64,000 bases of DNA from positions 12,462,001-12,526,000 of the forward strand of contig OY720098.1 of assembly GCA_963082875.1 (NCBI GenBank). The letters run 5' to 3'. The notes under the pieces were generated by a model. That model was not told the DNA's origin. It saw nothing but the letters and a program-made list of their open reading frames with translations, and did not search any database. The position numbers and the translations under genes are program-made. Shown here piece by piece: positions 23,501-36,800 of the stretch (its first letter is position 1; every line of letters starts with the position of its first letter). This DNA is from Corella eumyota (Eukaryota > Chordata > Ascidiacea > Phlebobranchia > Corellidae).

Positions 23501-24753
23501 TAAATTTTTGGGTTTCTTACAATTATTAAGATCAAATTAACAAGACCTTGTAATAATATAAATGCTAAAAATGTTGTTTTTTAGTTTTAACTGTTAATTA
23601 TTGCCGTTTATATATAAAATGTATCGTTTATGTTAAGTGAATATGTTTTACTGTCCAGGCTACAGAGTGCAGCACATGCAACTGAGAATGCAATAACTCA
23701 ACATTTTGAAGAAAAGAGAAAATGTTCAAATCTTGAACAACAAATTGAAGCTTACAATGCAAAAACCGGTATTATGCATATAATAAAAATTTAAACTTTA
23801 TTGCTTTTTTAATCTCTTTATTTATTGTCAATGTAAAAACCCTGACTTTTTAGCTAAGACCTAGGGTAACATATATTATCCTGGTCCGGTTTGAAGTTAC
23901 TTTTTGCTATTAAAATATTATTACTGTCATAACCTGTTCATTAGGCTGCTATTTTGTTTATGGCTCAGAGAAAGTTGGTATCATTTGTAGTGCCTTGCAT
24001 AGGGTGCTTTGACATGGAAGCAGTGCAAACTAAACTCAGGACCTTTGGTTGCTAGGTCAAGTTTTTTTACCACTACAAACTGGCTACTACTAAAATTATT
24101 TTTTTGCTAAACTATAGTAATTTAAAACATTTCCTTAAAATTATTTGTTGTTCAAAAAGATGGAAGTATTTTAACAAGCAGAGATTCCTCTCGCAACGAA
24201 GATTTTCAACAACAACTTTCCATCCAGGTTTACAGTACAACCACTAATATTTTATTTGTTTGTTCTTTAATTTTTTTTTATATTTATTAATGATAGCTAT
24301 GTGGACATATGCTTAAGGCGTTTGCTGTGGCAAAGCATGGCAAAGACGGGGTAATATTTTTACAATTTCCATGTTGTAGTGCTCTTAAGTGAGATACTAC
24401 TAACTACTGGTAAAGTCATAAATGACAGTTTTTAACAGGGGACATCTTAAAAATATTCTTGTAAAGTCATCCCAAGACTAAGGTGTCGTAAAAGTAACCT
24501 TGGGTAAATAGTTTTTTTTCTCACCCTGATGATGCATTTTCGAGAATAATGAAGAATAAATATTTTTTAATAAATTTTATAAATATTAATGCAATTCTTA
24601 TATCAGCGTGATGAAAACCATGCTTTGAAAGAGGCTTTGGAGAGCACGTTAAAAGCTAAGCAAGATGACGTTACCATGTACCAAGAAATGATGCAACAAA
24701 CGCGAAATGTGTTTCTCGAAGCTCTGAGAAGCTTTAATACTACGTCACAGTGA
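17505..24753 (+). CDS. CCDC13: CCDC13 coiled-coil protein, centriolar satellite/ciliogenesis (17 exons)
   Basis: Exons: 17505-17612, 18272-18408, 18925-19040, 19646-19785, 20196-20262, 20449-20567, 20706-20821, 21204-21306, 21417-21569, 21879-22013, 22257-22364, 22604-22690, 22779-22846, 23204-23326, 23659-23768, 24160-24227, 24607-24753. All join in phase: 634 aa (human 715). The protein is almost entirely heptad-rich coiled coil. Matches to human CCDC13 run in order: STKIVDLSKKNR (ATKIVELSKKNR), NLKMLDYRNQVQSMKQELK (NLKMSDLRNQIQSVKQELR), RGRNQQVLALQSKV (RGRAQQILVLQSKV), and the C-terminus ENHALKEALES...MYQEMM (ENEMLKAALGS...MYHEIL). Human CCDC13 is reported at centriolar satellites and needed for cilium formation; Ciona-type larvae and sperm are ciliated, so a similar role is plausible. 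Exon 2 has a TAGCAG tandem acceptor giving an optional Gln. Introns carry several small mobile elements. Confidence 0.9.
17663..17931. mobile_element. MITE with about 24-bp terminal inverted repeats in CCDC13 intron 1
   Basis: The left end GATCTCTATTAGTTTCGCAC (17664 on) is inverted at the right end, where GTGTGAAACTAATAGAGATC ends at 17930; 19 of these 20 positions pair, and the following GGCC/GGGC also nearly match. The 269-bp element has no coding capacity and contains a short TTAGGG-like stretch (about 17824-17842). A target-site duplication is not obvious, so the superfamily is undetermined. Confidence 0.6.
17935..18145 (+). repeat. tRNA-derived SINE-like repeat in CCDC13 intron 1
   Basis: It contains a good RNA polymerase III B-box (GGTTCGATCC, about 17944-17953), followed by GGCGCTATATACGGTATAAACTTCTAC, an AAAAACCAAT word and GAGACTGGGTTGAGGTAAC. 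The last three agree with the repeat at 10920-11125. The A-box half seems lost, perhaps replaced by the MITE that ends just before it. Confidence 0.5.
19125..19355. repeat. Possible small inverted-repeat element in CCDC13 intron 3
   Basis: CGTCGATCCTGAGGGTGC at the left pairs loosely with the inverse of the right side, GGCACCCCTAAAT...GGATCGACG. The arms are short and interrupted, so this may be a decayed MITE. Confidence is low. Confidence 0.3.
20005..20130. repeat. Short palindromic element in CCDC13 intron 4
   Basis: GTTGTCTGGTTCTAGACAAAACA at the left is matched by the inverse of TGTTTTGTTTAGAGCCGACAAC at the right, an imperfect 22-bp inverted repeat. The core contains the word TACGGTCCTCCTAAATTC twice in tandem. 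At 126 bp it fits a small MITE or foldback remnant. Confidence 0.5.
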
Positions 24754-25659
24754 CGTCATAATTTTACGTTTTATTTCTTCAAACAAATGGAAGATAATTT
24801 TGTGGGTAATTTTTCCTATTGAAATAGTTATAATACCGATTTCTCATATTCACACATGTATATTAAATAATACTAGTGATATATATATGTATATATTGTT
24901 CTTGTATTTAAAAAACGTACACCGTATAGAGCAAAGCATTACAAATTAGTAAACTTGTCTTGCTGTGAATTAACTTTTTAATGCAGTGTTTTGTGTTTAT
25001 TGTATTTAATGGTACTTTTTAGGGGATTTATCTTTTTGACATTGTAATTGGTCTCAACATTTGACCTTCCCACATCGATAATAAAGATATATACAAAAAA
25101 ATAAAAAATACTGTGATTCTATAAGGGGACTTTAGGACAAGAAAAGATAAAATTTGGCGTTAAATTAGTTGGTTTACTTCGGTGCTAAAAAACATTGCAG
25201 GTTTATCCATGCTATTTTATATATTTTTTATCTGGTGTATTTTTATAAGGGTCAAATTCGGGTAAATAAAATAAGATTCGATCAAATCTAGGCATTCAGC
25301 CATGACTTTAACTGGTACTAAAAAAACGACGAGTCCAAGCCTTAAATTTTTTCTTACTCAATCAAGTTGTTGGATTTGATTTGACATATTTATGTTTTTT
25401 TTCAGGTTTTAACTTCAATATGTTGTAATTTATTAAATATTTGCTGTATTTAAAGTTTCATATTATATTACAACTGTAAGTGTGTTTTTTTAATTTGAAC
25501 GCTACCTGGTATGTAGTTATTATACATATTTTTATTAAAACCTGTTTAATTGTTATTAATCCGTTTTATTAGTGGCATTATTAGGTTTATAAAAACACTA
25601 CACTTTTCAGGATTGTAATTAAAATTAAAAAAAAACACTGTTGGTTAGATAAACAAACA
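24754..25659. other. Intergenic downstream of CCDC13
   Basis: This is the CCDC13 3' UTR and flank. A poly(A)-type signal AATAAAG lies near 25079-25085. The rest is AT-rich with nothing recognised up to the left arm of the large inverted repeat. Confidence 0.4.
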
Positions 25660-26824
25660 AATATAAATACCGCTGTCTCCAGGACAATAATTAATGGAAT
25701 TTATTACTGGTCGTAAAATTGGATTTTGAAAGAACGACTTTATATATCAATTGTGCGTAAGTTTTACTAATATATCCTTATTTTAAGCGGAAGACTAAAT
25801 TTTTTGTCAAGTTAGAAACTAGACTGTATTTGCCTAATTAAACCACAAATATTTATTTCTAGTTCCAAGCATGATATCCTTTTAAACTAAAGGTATGTTT
25901 CTAATTTAGTCTTTTTTGTTTATACTAAAACAACTGGGGCAGAAAAAAAAGTTTAAACAAGCATTAACAAATTAGAATATACAAAAAGTGCTAATAAAGG
26001 TAACGGATAAAATTTTTAGTACCAATTCAATTTTAATATCCTTGTGACTTTTAAACAAACAAAATTTAAACAAACAAATTCAAGTTAAGCAGTATTTAAA
26101 TAATCTTTTAAACACAAATTGGTAAAATGTGTTAGAATTTGATAATCATTTATTTAAATGAACGTTACATTAGTTGAAAAGCCATTGTAAGAGTTAGTTG
26201 TCTAATTAAACCAACAAAGATGTTTTAAGAATTGGAAAATTTTCCAGGGAGTTCACAATAATTAAAGACTAAACAAAACTTCTAAAGCGAGTTAAACACC
26301 ACCTTATGAATGCCCCATTGTTACGTCACAAGTGCGTAGAGGGTGAAAAAACGTGATGCCGACACTTGATTTGCAGTTATGTTCAAGTGCAGACAGTCAC
26401 ACCTTGTGGTCTATAGACTTCGCTGCTAAACTGATTAGGTCATAAAACTTGCCTACGTCAAAAGTTACAAATGTAATTTTAATAAAAAATTTTCGGAGAG
26501 TTTTAAAAAATGGTCAATTTTGTAGAATGTGGGAAAACATTATTTTCACGATTTTACATTACCGTGACGTCACGGATAATGGCGTCATAAAACGTTTACG
26601 TCATCAAACAGTTTTTCATACAAAAGGTCGTAACAAATGCATATCCCCTAATTAGCACAACTCATTTTAGAATACGACGACTTTATTGTTTTGGTATTAT
26701 TACGTCATAAACAATAAGATTTCTTGCGAGATATATCATGATATTCATTGTTTTTTTTATATCGGCAAATCTTACTATGACATCACAATCCCTTTCTTAT
26801 CTTTTCAATCGATGTCTTCTAAAT
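25660..26824 (+). repeat. Left arm of the large inverted repeat
   Basis: This arm is homologous to the reverse complement of 45477-46705. It contains several TGACGTCA/TTACGTCA words and no conserved open frame: the 26449-26655 frame is not preserved in the other arm, which argues against coding function. Confidence 0.75.
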
Positions 26825-27528
26825 ATTATTTTTTTAAATTAAAGAAAATAAGTTGACCCAAAAACGCCAACTTAACATAAAAAAACTATAACTTAGTTCC
26901 TATGTGGAATAATTTCTAATTTGTTTAAATTAAAATCAGTGAATTTAAAAAAAAAATTTTGACTTCCGGTTTTTAAGTGTTTAAATTATGACGTTATTAA
27001 AGGTCTAGTCAAAACATGGTCGATGACTTTACTCAATGGGTAAACTCAATTTAACGAGTTCCGTGGTATCCGCCCATATTACCGAATACCATTAAACTGA
27101 ATCCACCTTTTCTCAAAAAATTAAACAAAAAAAACACTTGAAATTTTGATCACCACATTTGCAGAAATTAAAATTTTTTGTCAAGGAGGGTTAGGGTAAG
27201 CGTTTTTTTTAAAAAAAGTCGATAAAATTACGTGTTTTGTGCATAGAGATTTGGTCACATATGTTTTTAGAAAAATTGTAATCAAAAGTCCATTGCTTCA
27301 ATCTTAAGGCATATTTTCGTAAGACCACAAATGGCATTAGTTCGTCTATAAAACCATCCATTTAAATAAGGCAACCAGTTAAATGTAAAGATTTATTTTT
27401 TTTAATAAAATTAATCTGTTAAAAAAGAGTTTAATTGGACTAATAACAAAAAAAATCTCGTCCCAAATAAGAAATTGTTGTTTCTATATTTAATTATAGA
27501 AAATATTTAATCTTAAATATTAGTGATA
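26825..27528. other. Spacer between left arm and satellite array
   Basis: This AT-rich sequence has no gene. Near 27188 there is a single TTAGGGTAAG word. The last 100 bp resemble the monomer only weakly and may be a strongly diverged edge monomer. Confidence 0.4.
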
Positions 27529-28360
27529 ACTAGATTTATTTGATAAATAAAATATGGTTCGAAATTGTTTGATTCTTTTTTATAAATATAATTTATTTAG
27601 TAGGTTTATTAATTAAATTATAAATTTAAATATAAACTTTTTTATATTTAAACCTAATTTTAACAAGCGAACACGCACTCATTGATATTGTAATATAAAA
27701 GTAAACTAATTTTAAAAGCAAAATACCGATCCTAATTTTCAGTAATCAAACAAGTATTAAAATATAATAATAACAAAACAATTGAAACAAAAATTTTACA
27801 CATTTTTTACTTATATTTTAACATTTTACTTAAATTTTCAACCAATATTTTTTACTTTAATGGACAGCGAAAAGGACGATTTTTGACGGCGACCAGAACG
27901 CTATTAAATTATTCAAGCGTTAAACTCACACTGATTCATTATTTTATAAAAAAACAAAAATAATGATTAAACGATATTTAGCTAGAGTTAAGTCTTCATT
28001 TTAAATAACAACATACAAAATAATAATACCAACAACATATTAAAATTTCAGCAAATTTAATCTTTAAATTTTAATAATAAAATATATTAATTAGTAATTA
28101 GTGATAATTAAATGTCGTTAATAGGAGGTTTGCGATTCGTTGGGATAATAACAAACATACTAAAAATTTAGAACTTTTAGTTTTAAAGAACAAAAGTTAT
28201 CGTCTTTCAAAATTCGTCAAATAAGAATAAAAACAATTAGATTTAAAGAACAAAAGTTATCGTCTTTCAAAATTCTGACTAGAAAGAATAAAAACAATTA
28301 AATTTTCAACCAATATTTTTTACTTTAATGAACAGCGAAAAGGACGATTTTTGACGGCGA

Positions 28361-31300
28361 CCTAAACGCTATTAAATTATTCAAGCGTTAAACTCACACT
28401 GATTCATTATTTTATAAAAAAACAAAAATAATGATTAAACGATATTTAGCTAGAGTTAAATCTTCATTTTAAATAGCAACATACAAAATAATAATACCAA
28501 CAACATATTAAAATTTCAGCAAATTTAATCTTTAAATTTTAATAATAAAATATATTAATTAGTAATTAGTGATAATTAAATGTCGTTAATAGGAGGTTTG
28601 CGATTCGTTGGGATAATAACAAACATACTAAAAATTTAGAACTTTTAGTTTTAAAGAACAAAAGTTATCGTCTTTCAAAATTCGTCAAATAAGAATAAAA
28701 ACAACTAGATTTATTTGATAAATAAAATATGGTTCGAAATTATTTGATTCTTTTTTATAAATATAATTTATTTAGTAGGTTTATTAATTAAATTATAAAT
28801 TTAAATATGAACTTTTGTATATTTAAATCTAATTTTAACAAGCGAACACGCACTTATTGATATTGTAATATAAAAGTAAACTAAATTTAAAAGCAAAATA
28901 CCGATCTTAATTTTTTAGTAATCAAACAAGTATTAAAATATAATAATAACAAAACAATTAAAACAAAAATTTTACACATTTTTTACTTATATTTTAACAT
29001 TTTACTTAAATTTTCAACCAATATTTTTTACTTTAATGGACAGCGAAAAGGACGATTTTTGACGGCGACCAGAACGCTATTAAATTATTCAAGCGTTAAA
29101 CTCACACTGATTCATTATTTTATAAAAAAACAAAAATAATGATTAAACGATATTTAGCTAGAGTTAAATCTTCATTTTAAATAGCAACATACAAAATAAT
29201 AATACCAACAACATATTAAAATTTCAGCAAATTTAATCTTTAAATTTTAATAATAAAATATATTAATTAGTAAGTAGTGATAATTAAATGTCGTTAATAG
29301 GAGGTTTGCGATTCGTTGGGATAATAACAAACATACTAAAAATTCAGAACTTTTAGTTTTAAAGAACAAAAGTTATCGTCTTTCAAAATTCGTCAAATAA
29401 GAATAAAAACAATAATAACTAGATTTATTTGATAAATAAAATATGGTTCGAAATCGTTTGATTCTTTTTTATAAATATAATTTATTTAGTAGGTTTATTA
29501 ATTAAATTATAGATTTAAATATGAACTTTTTTATATTTAAACCTAATTTTAACAAACGAACACGCATTCATTGATATTGTAATAAAAAAGTAAACTAAAT
29601 TTAAAAGCAAAATACCGATCTTAATTTTTTAGTAATTAAACGAGTATTAAAATATAATAATAACAAAACAATTAAAAAAAAATTTTACACATTTTTGACT
29701 TATCCTTTAACATTTTACTTAAATTTTCAACCAATATTTTTTACTTCAATTGACAGCGAAAAGGACGATTTTTGACGGCGACCAGAACGCTATTAAATTA
29801 TTCAAGCGTTAAACTCACACTGATTCGTTATTTTATAAAAAAACTAAAATAATGATTAAACGATATTTAGCTAGAGTTAAATCTTCATTTTAAACAGCAA
29901 CATACAAAATAATAATACCTACAACATATTAAAATTTCAGAAAATTTAATCTTTAAATTTTAATAATAAAATATATTAATTAGTAATTAGTGACATTTAA
30001 ATGTCGTAAATAGGAGGTTTGCGATTCGTTAGGATAATAACAAACATACTAAAAATTTAGAACTTTTACTTTTAAAGAACAAAAGTTATCGTCTTTCAAA
30101 ATTCGTCAAATAAGAATAAAAACAACTAGATTTATTTGATAAATAAAATATGGTTCGAAATCGTTCGATTCTTTTTTATAAATATAATTTATTTAGTAGG
30201 TTTATTAAATAAATTATAAATTTAAATATTAACTTTTTTAAATTTAAACCTAATTTTAACAAACGAACACGCATTCATTGATATTGTAATATAAAAGTAA
30301 ACTAAATTTAAAAGCAAAATACCGTTCTTAATTTTTGGTAATCAAACGAGTATTAAAATATAATAATAACAAAACAATTAAAAAAAAAATTTTACACATT
30401 TTCTACTTATACTTTAACATTTTACTTAAATTTTCAACCAATATATTTTACTTTAATGGACAGCGAAAAGGACGATTTTTGACGGCGACCAGAACGCTAT
30501 TAAATTATTCAAGCGTTAAACTCACACTGATTCGTTATTTTATAAAAAACTAAAATAATGATTAAATGATATTTAGCTAGAGTTAAATCTTCATTTTAAA
30601 TAGCAACATACAAAATAATAATACCAACAACATATTAAAATTTCAGAAAATTTAATCTTTAAATTTTAATAATAAAATATATTAATTAGTAATTAGTGAC
30701 ATTTAAATGTCGTAAATAGGAGGTTTGCGATTCGTTGGGATAATAACAAACATACTAAAAATTTAGAACTTTTACTTTTAAAGAACAAAAGTTATCGTCT
30801 TTCAAAATTTGTCAAATAAGAATAAAAACAATAATAAATATAATGACAATAACAATATGTTTCGAAATCTAAGATTTCGAACCATAACTAGATTTATTTG
30901 ATAAATAAAATATGGTTCGAAATTGTTTGATTCTTTTTTATAAATATAATTGATTTAATAGGTTTATTAATTAAATTGTAAATTTAAATATGAACTTTTT
31001 TATATTTAAACCTAATTTTAACAAGCGAACACGCACTCATTGATATTGTGATATAAAAGTAAACTAAATTTAAAAGCAAAATGCCGATCTTAATTTTTTA
31101 GTAATCAAACAAGTATTAAAATATAATAATAACAAAACAATTAAAACAAAAATTTTACACATTTTTTACTTATATTTTAACATTTTACTTAAATTTTCAA
31201 CTAATATTTTTTACTTTAATGGACAGCGAAAAGAACGATTTTTGACGGCGACCAGAACGCTATTAAATTATTCAAATGTTAAACTCACACTGATTCGTTA

Positions 31301-33845
31301 TTTTATAAAAAAACTAAAATAATGATTAAACGATATTTAGCTAGAGTTAAATTTTCATTTTAAATAGCAACATACAAAATAATAATACCAGCAACATATT
31401 AAAATTTCAGAAAATTTAATCTTTTAATTTTAATAATAAAATATATTAATTAGTAATTAGTGATAATTAAAAGTTGTAAATAGGAGGTTTGCGATTCGTT
31501 GGGATAATAACAAACATACTAAAAATTTAGAACTTTTAGTTTTAAAGAACAAAAGTTATTCGATTTCAAAATTCGGATTAGTAAGAATAAAAATAAAAAT
31601 AATAATAAATATACGGACAATAACAATATGTTTCGAAATCTAAGATTTCGAACCATAATAATAATAATAACTAGATTTATTTGATAAATAAAATATGGTT
31701 CGAAATTGTTTGATTCTTTTTTATAAATATAATTGATTTAATAGGTTTATTAATTAAATTGTAAATTTAAATATGAACTTTTTTATATTTAAACCTAATT
31801 TTAACAAGCGAACACGCACTCATTGATATTGTAATATAAAAGTAAACTAAATTTAAAAGCAAAATGCCGATCTTAATTTTTTAGTAATCAAACAAGTATT
31901 AAAATATAATAATAACAAAACAATTAAAACAAAAATTTTACACATTTTTTACTTATATTTTAACATTTTACTTAAATTTTCAACTAATATTTTTTACTTT
32001 GATGGACAGCGAAAAGAACGATTTTTGACGGCGACCAGAACGCTATTAAATTATTCAAGCGTTAAACTCACACTGATTCGTTATTTTATAAAAAAACTAA
32101 AATAATGATTAAACGATATTTAGCTAGAGTTAAATCTTCATTTTAAATAGCAACATACAAAATAATAATACCAGCAACATATTAAAATTTCAGAAAATTT
32201 AATCTTTTAATTTTAATAATAAAATATATTAATTAGTAATTAGTGATAATTAAAAGTTGTAAATAGGAGGTTTGCGATTCGTTGGGATAATAACAAACAT
32301 ACTAAAAATTTAGAACTTTTAGTTTTAAAGAACAAAAGTTATTCGATTTCAAAATTCGGATTAGTAAGAATAAAAATAAAAATAATAATAAATATACGGA
32401 CAATAACAATATGTTTCGAAATCTAAGATTTCGAACCATAATAATAACTAGATTTATTTGATAAATAAAATATGGTTCGAAATTGTTTGATTTTTTTTAT
32501 AAATATAATTTATTTAGTAGGTTTATTAATTAAATTATAAATTTAAATATGAACTTTTTTATATTTAAACCTAATTTTAACAAGCGAACACGCACTCATT
32601 GATATTGTAATATAAAAGTAAACTAAATTTAAAAGCAAAATACCGATCTTAATTTTTTAGTAATCAAACAAGTATTAAAATATAATAATAACAAAACAAT
32701 TAAAACGAAAATTTTACACATTGTTTACTTATATTTTAACATTTTACTTAAATTTTCAACCAATATTTTTTACTTTAATGGACAGCGAAAAGGACGATTT
32801 TTGACGGCGACCAGAACGCTATTAAATTATTCAAGCGTTAAACTCAGACTGATTCGTTATTTTATAAAAAAACTAAAATAATGATTAAACGATATTTAGC
32901 TAGAGTTAAATCTTCATTTTAAATTGCAACATACAAAATAATAATACCAACAACATATTAAAATTTCAGCAAATTTAATCTTTAAATTTTAATAATAAAA
33001 TATATTAATTAGTAATTAGTGACATTTAAATGTCGTTAATAGGAGGTTTGCGATTCGTTGGGATAATAACAAACATACTAAAAATTTAGAACTTTTAGTT
33101 TTAAAGAACAAAAGTTATCGTCTTTCAAAATTTGTCAAATAAGAATAAAAACAATAATAATAATAATAAATATAATGACAATAACAATATGTTTCGAAAT
33201 CTAAGATTTCGAACCATAATAAATATAATGACAATAACAATATGTTTCGAAATCGAAGATTTCGAACCATAATAATGACAATAACAATATGTTTCGAAAT
33301 CTAAGATTTCGAACCATAATAAATATAATGACAATAACAATATGTTTCGAAATCTAAGATTTCGAACCATAATGACAATAACAATATGTTTCGAAATCTA
33401 AGATTTCGAACCATAATAAAACTAGTCCAGTCCGGCGACCCTAAAAATAAGAAAAGATAAAACTTATTAAACAAAGAAAAAATAAAGCATAACCAACGCG
33501 ATAAAAATTCATTTAACCAACACAAAATTCCAATTTATGTATTAAACTTTATAATATAATTATCGAATAAATGTTCTTTGCACAATATTATGGAGATTTT
33601 ATAAAATTTACCATTTGTATCATGATTTTAAATCAATAAAAATGTAACAACCAAATATTGATTTGATTTTTAATAAAAAACAAGCAATTAATATTTATTA
33701 TAAACAACCAAAAATTAATTTTTATACCGTTTTTGAGTAGAAACTTTTACACACATTTAACTTAGATTTTCATATTTTACTTATACTTTCAACCAACACT
33801 TTTTACTTCAACTCAGACAGCGAAAAAGACAATATTTGACGGCGA
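28361..33845 (+). repeat. Higher-order repeat block, copy 1 (5,485 bp)
   Basis: Six full monomers (call them B to G, starting 28704 to 32447) are followed by the variant terminal segment starting at 33420. The block recurs at 33846-39330 with a constant offset of 5,485 bp and near-perfect identity, except that the monomer at 30124-30886 is not in the same place. The breakpoints fall just after the conserved GACGGCGACC word. Confidence 0.8.
33420..33845 (+). repeat. Variant terminal segment of higher-order block 1
   Basis: This segment begins ACTAGTCCAGTCCGGCGACC instead of the usual monomer head. It stays collinear with the monomer only towards its end (TTTACACACATTTAACTTAG, then GACAGCGAAAAAGACAATATTTGACGGCGACC). 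An essentially identical copy is at 38906-39330. It looks like an older, diverged monomer carried along in the block duplication. Confidence 0.7.
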
Positions 33846-36800
33846 CCTAAACGCTATTAAATTATTCAAGCGTTAAACTCACACTGATTCATTATTTTAT
33901 AAAAAAACAAAAATAATGATTAAACGATATTTAGCTAGAGTTAAATCTTCATTTTAAATAGCAACATACAAAATAATAATACCAACAACATATTAAAATT
34001 TCAGCAAATTTAATCTTTAAATTTTAATAATAAAATATATTAATTAGTAATTAGTGATAATTAAATGTCGTTAATAGGAGGTTTGCGATTCGTTGGGATA
34101 ATAACAAACATACTAAAAATTTAGAACTTTTAGTTTTAAAGAACAAAAGTTATCGTCTTTCAAAATTCGTCAAATAAGAATAAAAACAACTAGATTTATT
34201 TGATAAATAAAATATGGTTCGAAATTATTTGATTCTTTTTTATAAATATAATTTATTTAGTAGGTTTATTAATTAAATTATAAATTTAAATATGAACTTT
34301 TGTATATTTAAATCTAATTTTAACAAGCGAACACGCACTTATTGATATTGTAATATAAAAGTAAACTAAATTTAAAAGCAAAATACCGATCTTAATTTTT
34401 TAGTAATCAAACAAGTATTAAAATATAATAATAACAAAACAATTAAAACAAAAATTTTACACATTTTTTACTTATATTTTAACATTTTACTTAAATTTTC
34501 AACCAATATTTTTTACTTTAATGGACAGCGAAAAGGACGATTTTTGACGGCGACCAGAACGCTATTAAATTATTCAAGCGTTAAACTCACACTGATTCAT
34601 TATTTTATAAAAAAACAAAAATAATGATTAAACGATATTTAGCTAGAGTTAAATCTTCATTTTAAATAGCAACATACAAAATAATAATACCAACAACATA
34701 TTAAAATTTCAGCAAATTTAATCTTTAAATTTTAATAATAAAATATATTAATTAGTAAGTAGTGATAATTAAATGTCGTTAATAGGAGGTTTGCGATTCG
34801 TTGGGATAATAACAAACATACTAAAAATTCAGAACTTTTAGTTTTAAAGAACAAAAGTTATCGTCTTTCAAAATTCGTCAAATAAGAATAAAAACAATAA
34901 TAACTAGATTTATTTGATAAATAAAATATGGTTCGAAATCGTTTGATTCTTTTTTATAAATATAATTTATTTAGTAGGTTTATTAATTAAATTATAGATT
35001 TAAATATGAACTTTTTTATATTTAAACCTAATTTTAACAAACGAACACGCATTCATTGATATTGTAATAAAAAAGTAAACTAAATTTAAAAGCAAAATAC
35101 CGATCTTAATTTTTTAGTAATTAAACGAGTATTAAAATATAATAATAACAAAACAATTAAAAAAAAATTTTACACATTTTTGACTTATCCTTTAACATTT
35201 TACTTAAATTTTCAACCAATATTTTTTACTTCAATTGACAGCGAAAAGGACGATTTTTGACGGCGACCAGAACGCTATTAAATTATTCAAGCGTTAAACT
35301 CACACTGATTCGTTATTTTATAAAAAAACTAAAATAATGATTAAACGATATTTAGCTAGAGTTAAATCTTCATTTTAAACAGCAACATACAAAATAATAA
35401 TACCTACAACATATTAAAATTTCAGAAAATTTAATCTTTAAATTTTAATAATAAAATATATTAATTAGTAATTAGTGACATTTAAATGTCGTAAATAGGA
35501 GGTTTGCGATTCGTTAGGATAATAACAAACATACTAAAAATTTAGAACTTTTACTTTTAAAGAACAAAAGTTATCGTCTTTCAAAATTCGTCAAATAAGA
35601 ATAAAAACAACTAGATTTATTTGATAAATAAAATATGGTTCGAAATTGTTTGATTCTTTTTTATAAATATAATTGATTTAATAGGTTTATTAATTAAATT
35701 GTAAATTTAAATATGAACTTTTTTATATTTAAACCTAATTTTAACAAGCGAACACGCACTCATTGATATTGTGATATAAAAGTAAACTAAATTTAAAAGC
35801 AAAATGCCGATCTTAATTTTTTAGTAATCAAACAAGTATTAAAATATAATAATAACAAAACAATTAAAACAAAAATTTTACACATTTTTTACTTATATTT
35901 TAACATTTTACTTAAATTTTCAACTAATATTTTTTACTTTAATGGACAGCGAAAAGAACGATTTTTGACGGCGACCAGAACGCTATTAAATTATTCAAAT
36001 GTTAAACTCACACTGATTCGTTATTTTATAAAAAAACTAAAATAATGATTAAACGATATTTAGCTAGAGTTAAATTTTCATTTTAAATAGCAACATACAA
36101 AATAATAATACCAGCAACATATTAAAATTTCAGAAAATTTAATCTTTTAATTTTAATAATAAAATATATTAATTAGTAATTAGTGATAATTAAAAGTTGT
36201 AAATAGGAGGTTTGCGATTCGTTGGGATAATAACAAACATACTAAAAATTTAGAACTTTTAGTTTTAAAGAACAAAAGTTATTCGATTTCAAAATTCGGA
36301 TTAGTAAGAATAAAAATAAAAATAATAATAAATATACGGACAATAACAATATGTTTCGAAATCTAAGATTTCGAACCATAATAATAATAATAACTAGATT
36401 TATTTGATAAATAAAATATGGTTCGAAATTGTTTGATTCTTTTTTATAAATATAATTGATTTAATAGGTTTATTAATTAAATTGTAAATTTAAATATGAA
36501 CTTTTTTATATTTAAACCTAATTTTAACAAGCGAACACGCACTCATTGATATTGTAATATAAAAGTAAACTAAATTTAAAAGCAAAATGCCGATCTTAAT
36601 TTTTTAGTAATCAAACAAGTATTAAAATATAATAATAACAAAACAATTAAAACAAAAATTTTACACATTTTTTACTTATATTTTAACATTTTACTTAAAT
36701 TTTCAACTAATATTTTTTACTTTGATGGACAGCGAAAAGAACGATTTTTGACGGCGACCAGAACGCTATTAAATTATTCAAGCGTTAAACTCACACTGAT

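Noticed and set aside
26449-26655. 68-codon open frame in the left arm of the inverted repeat
   Set aside because: The corresponding region of the right arm does not keep it open, so it is probably not coding.
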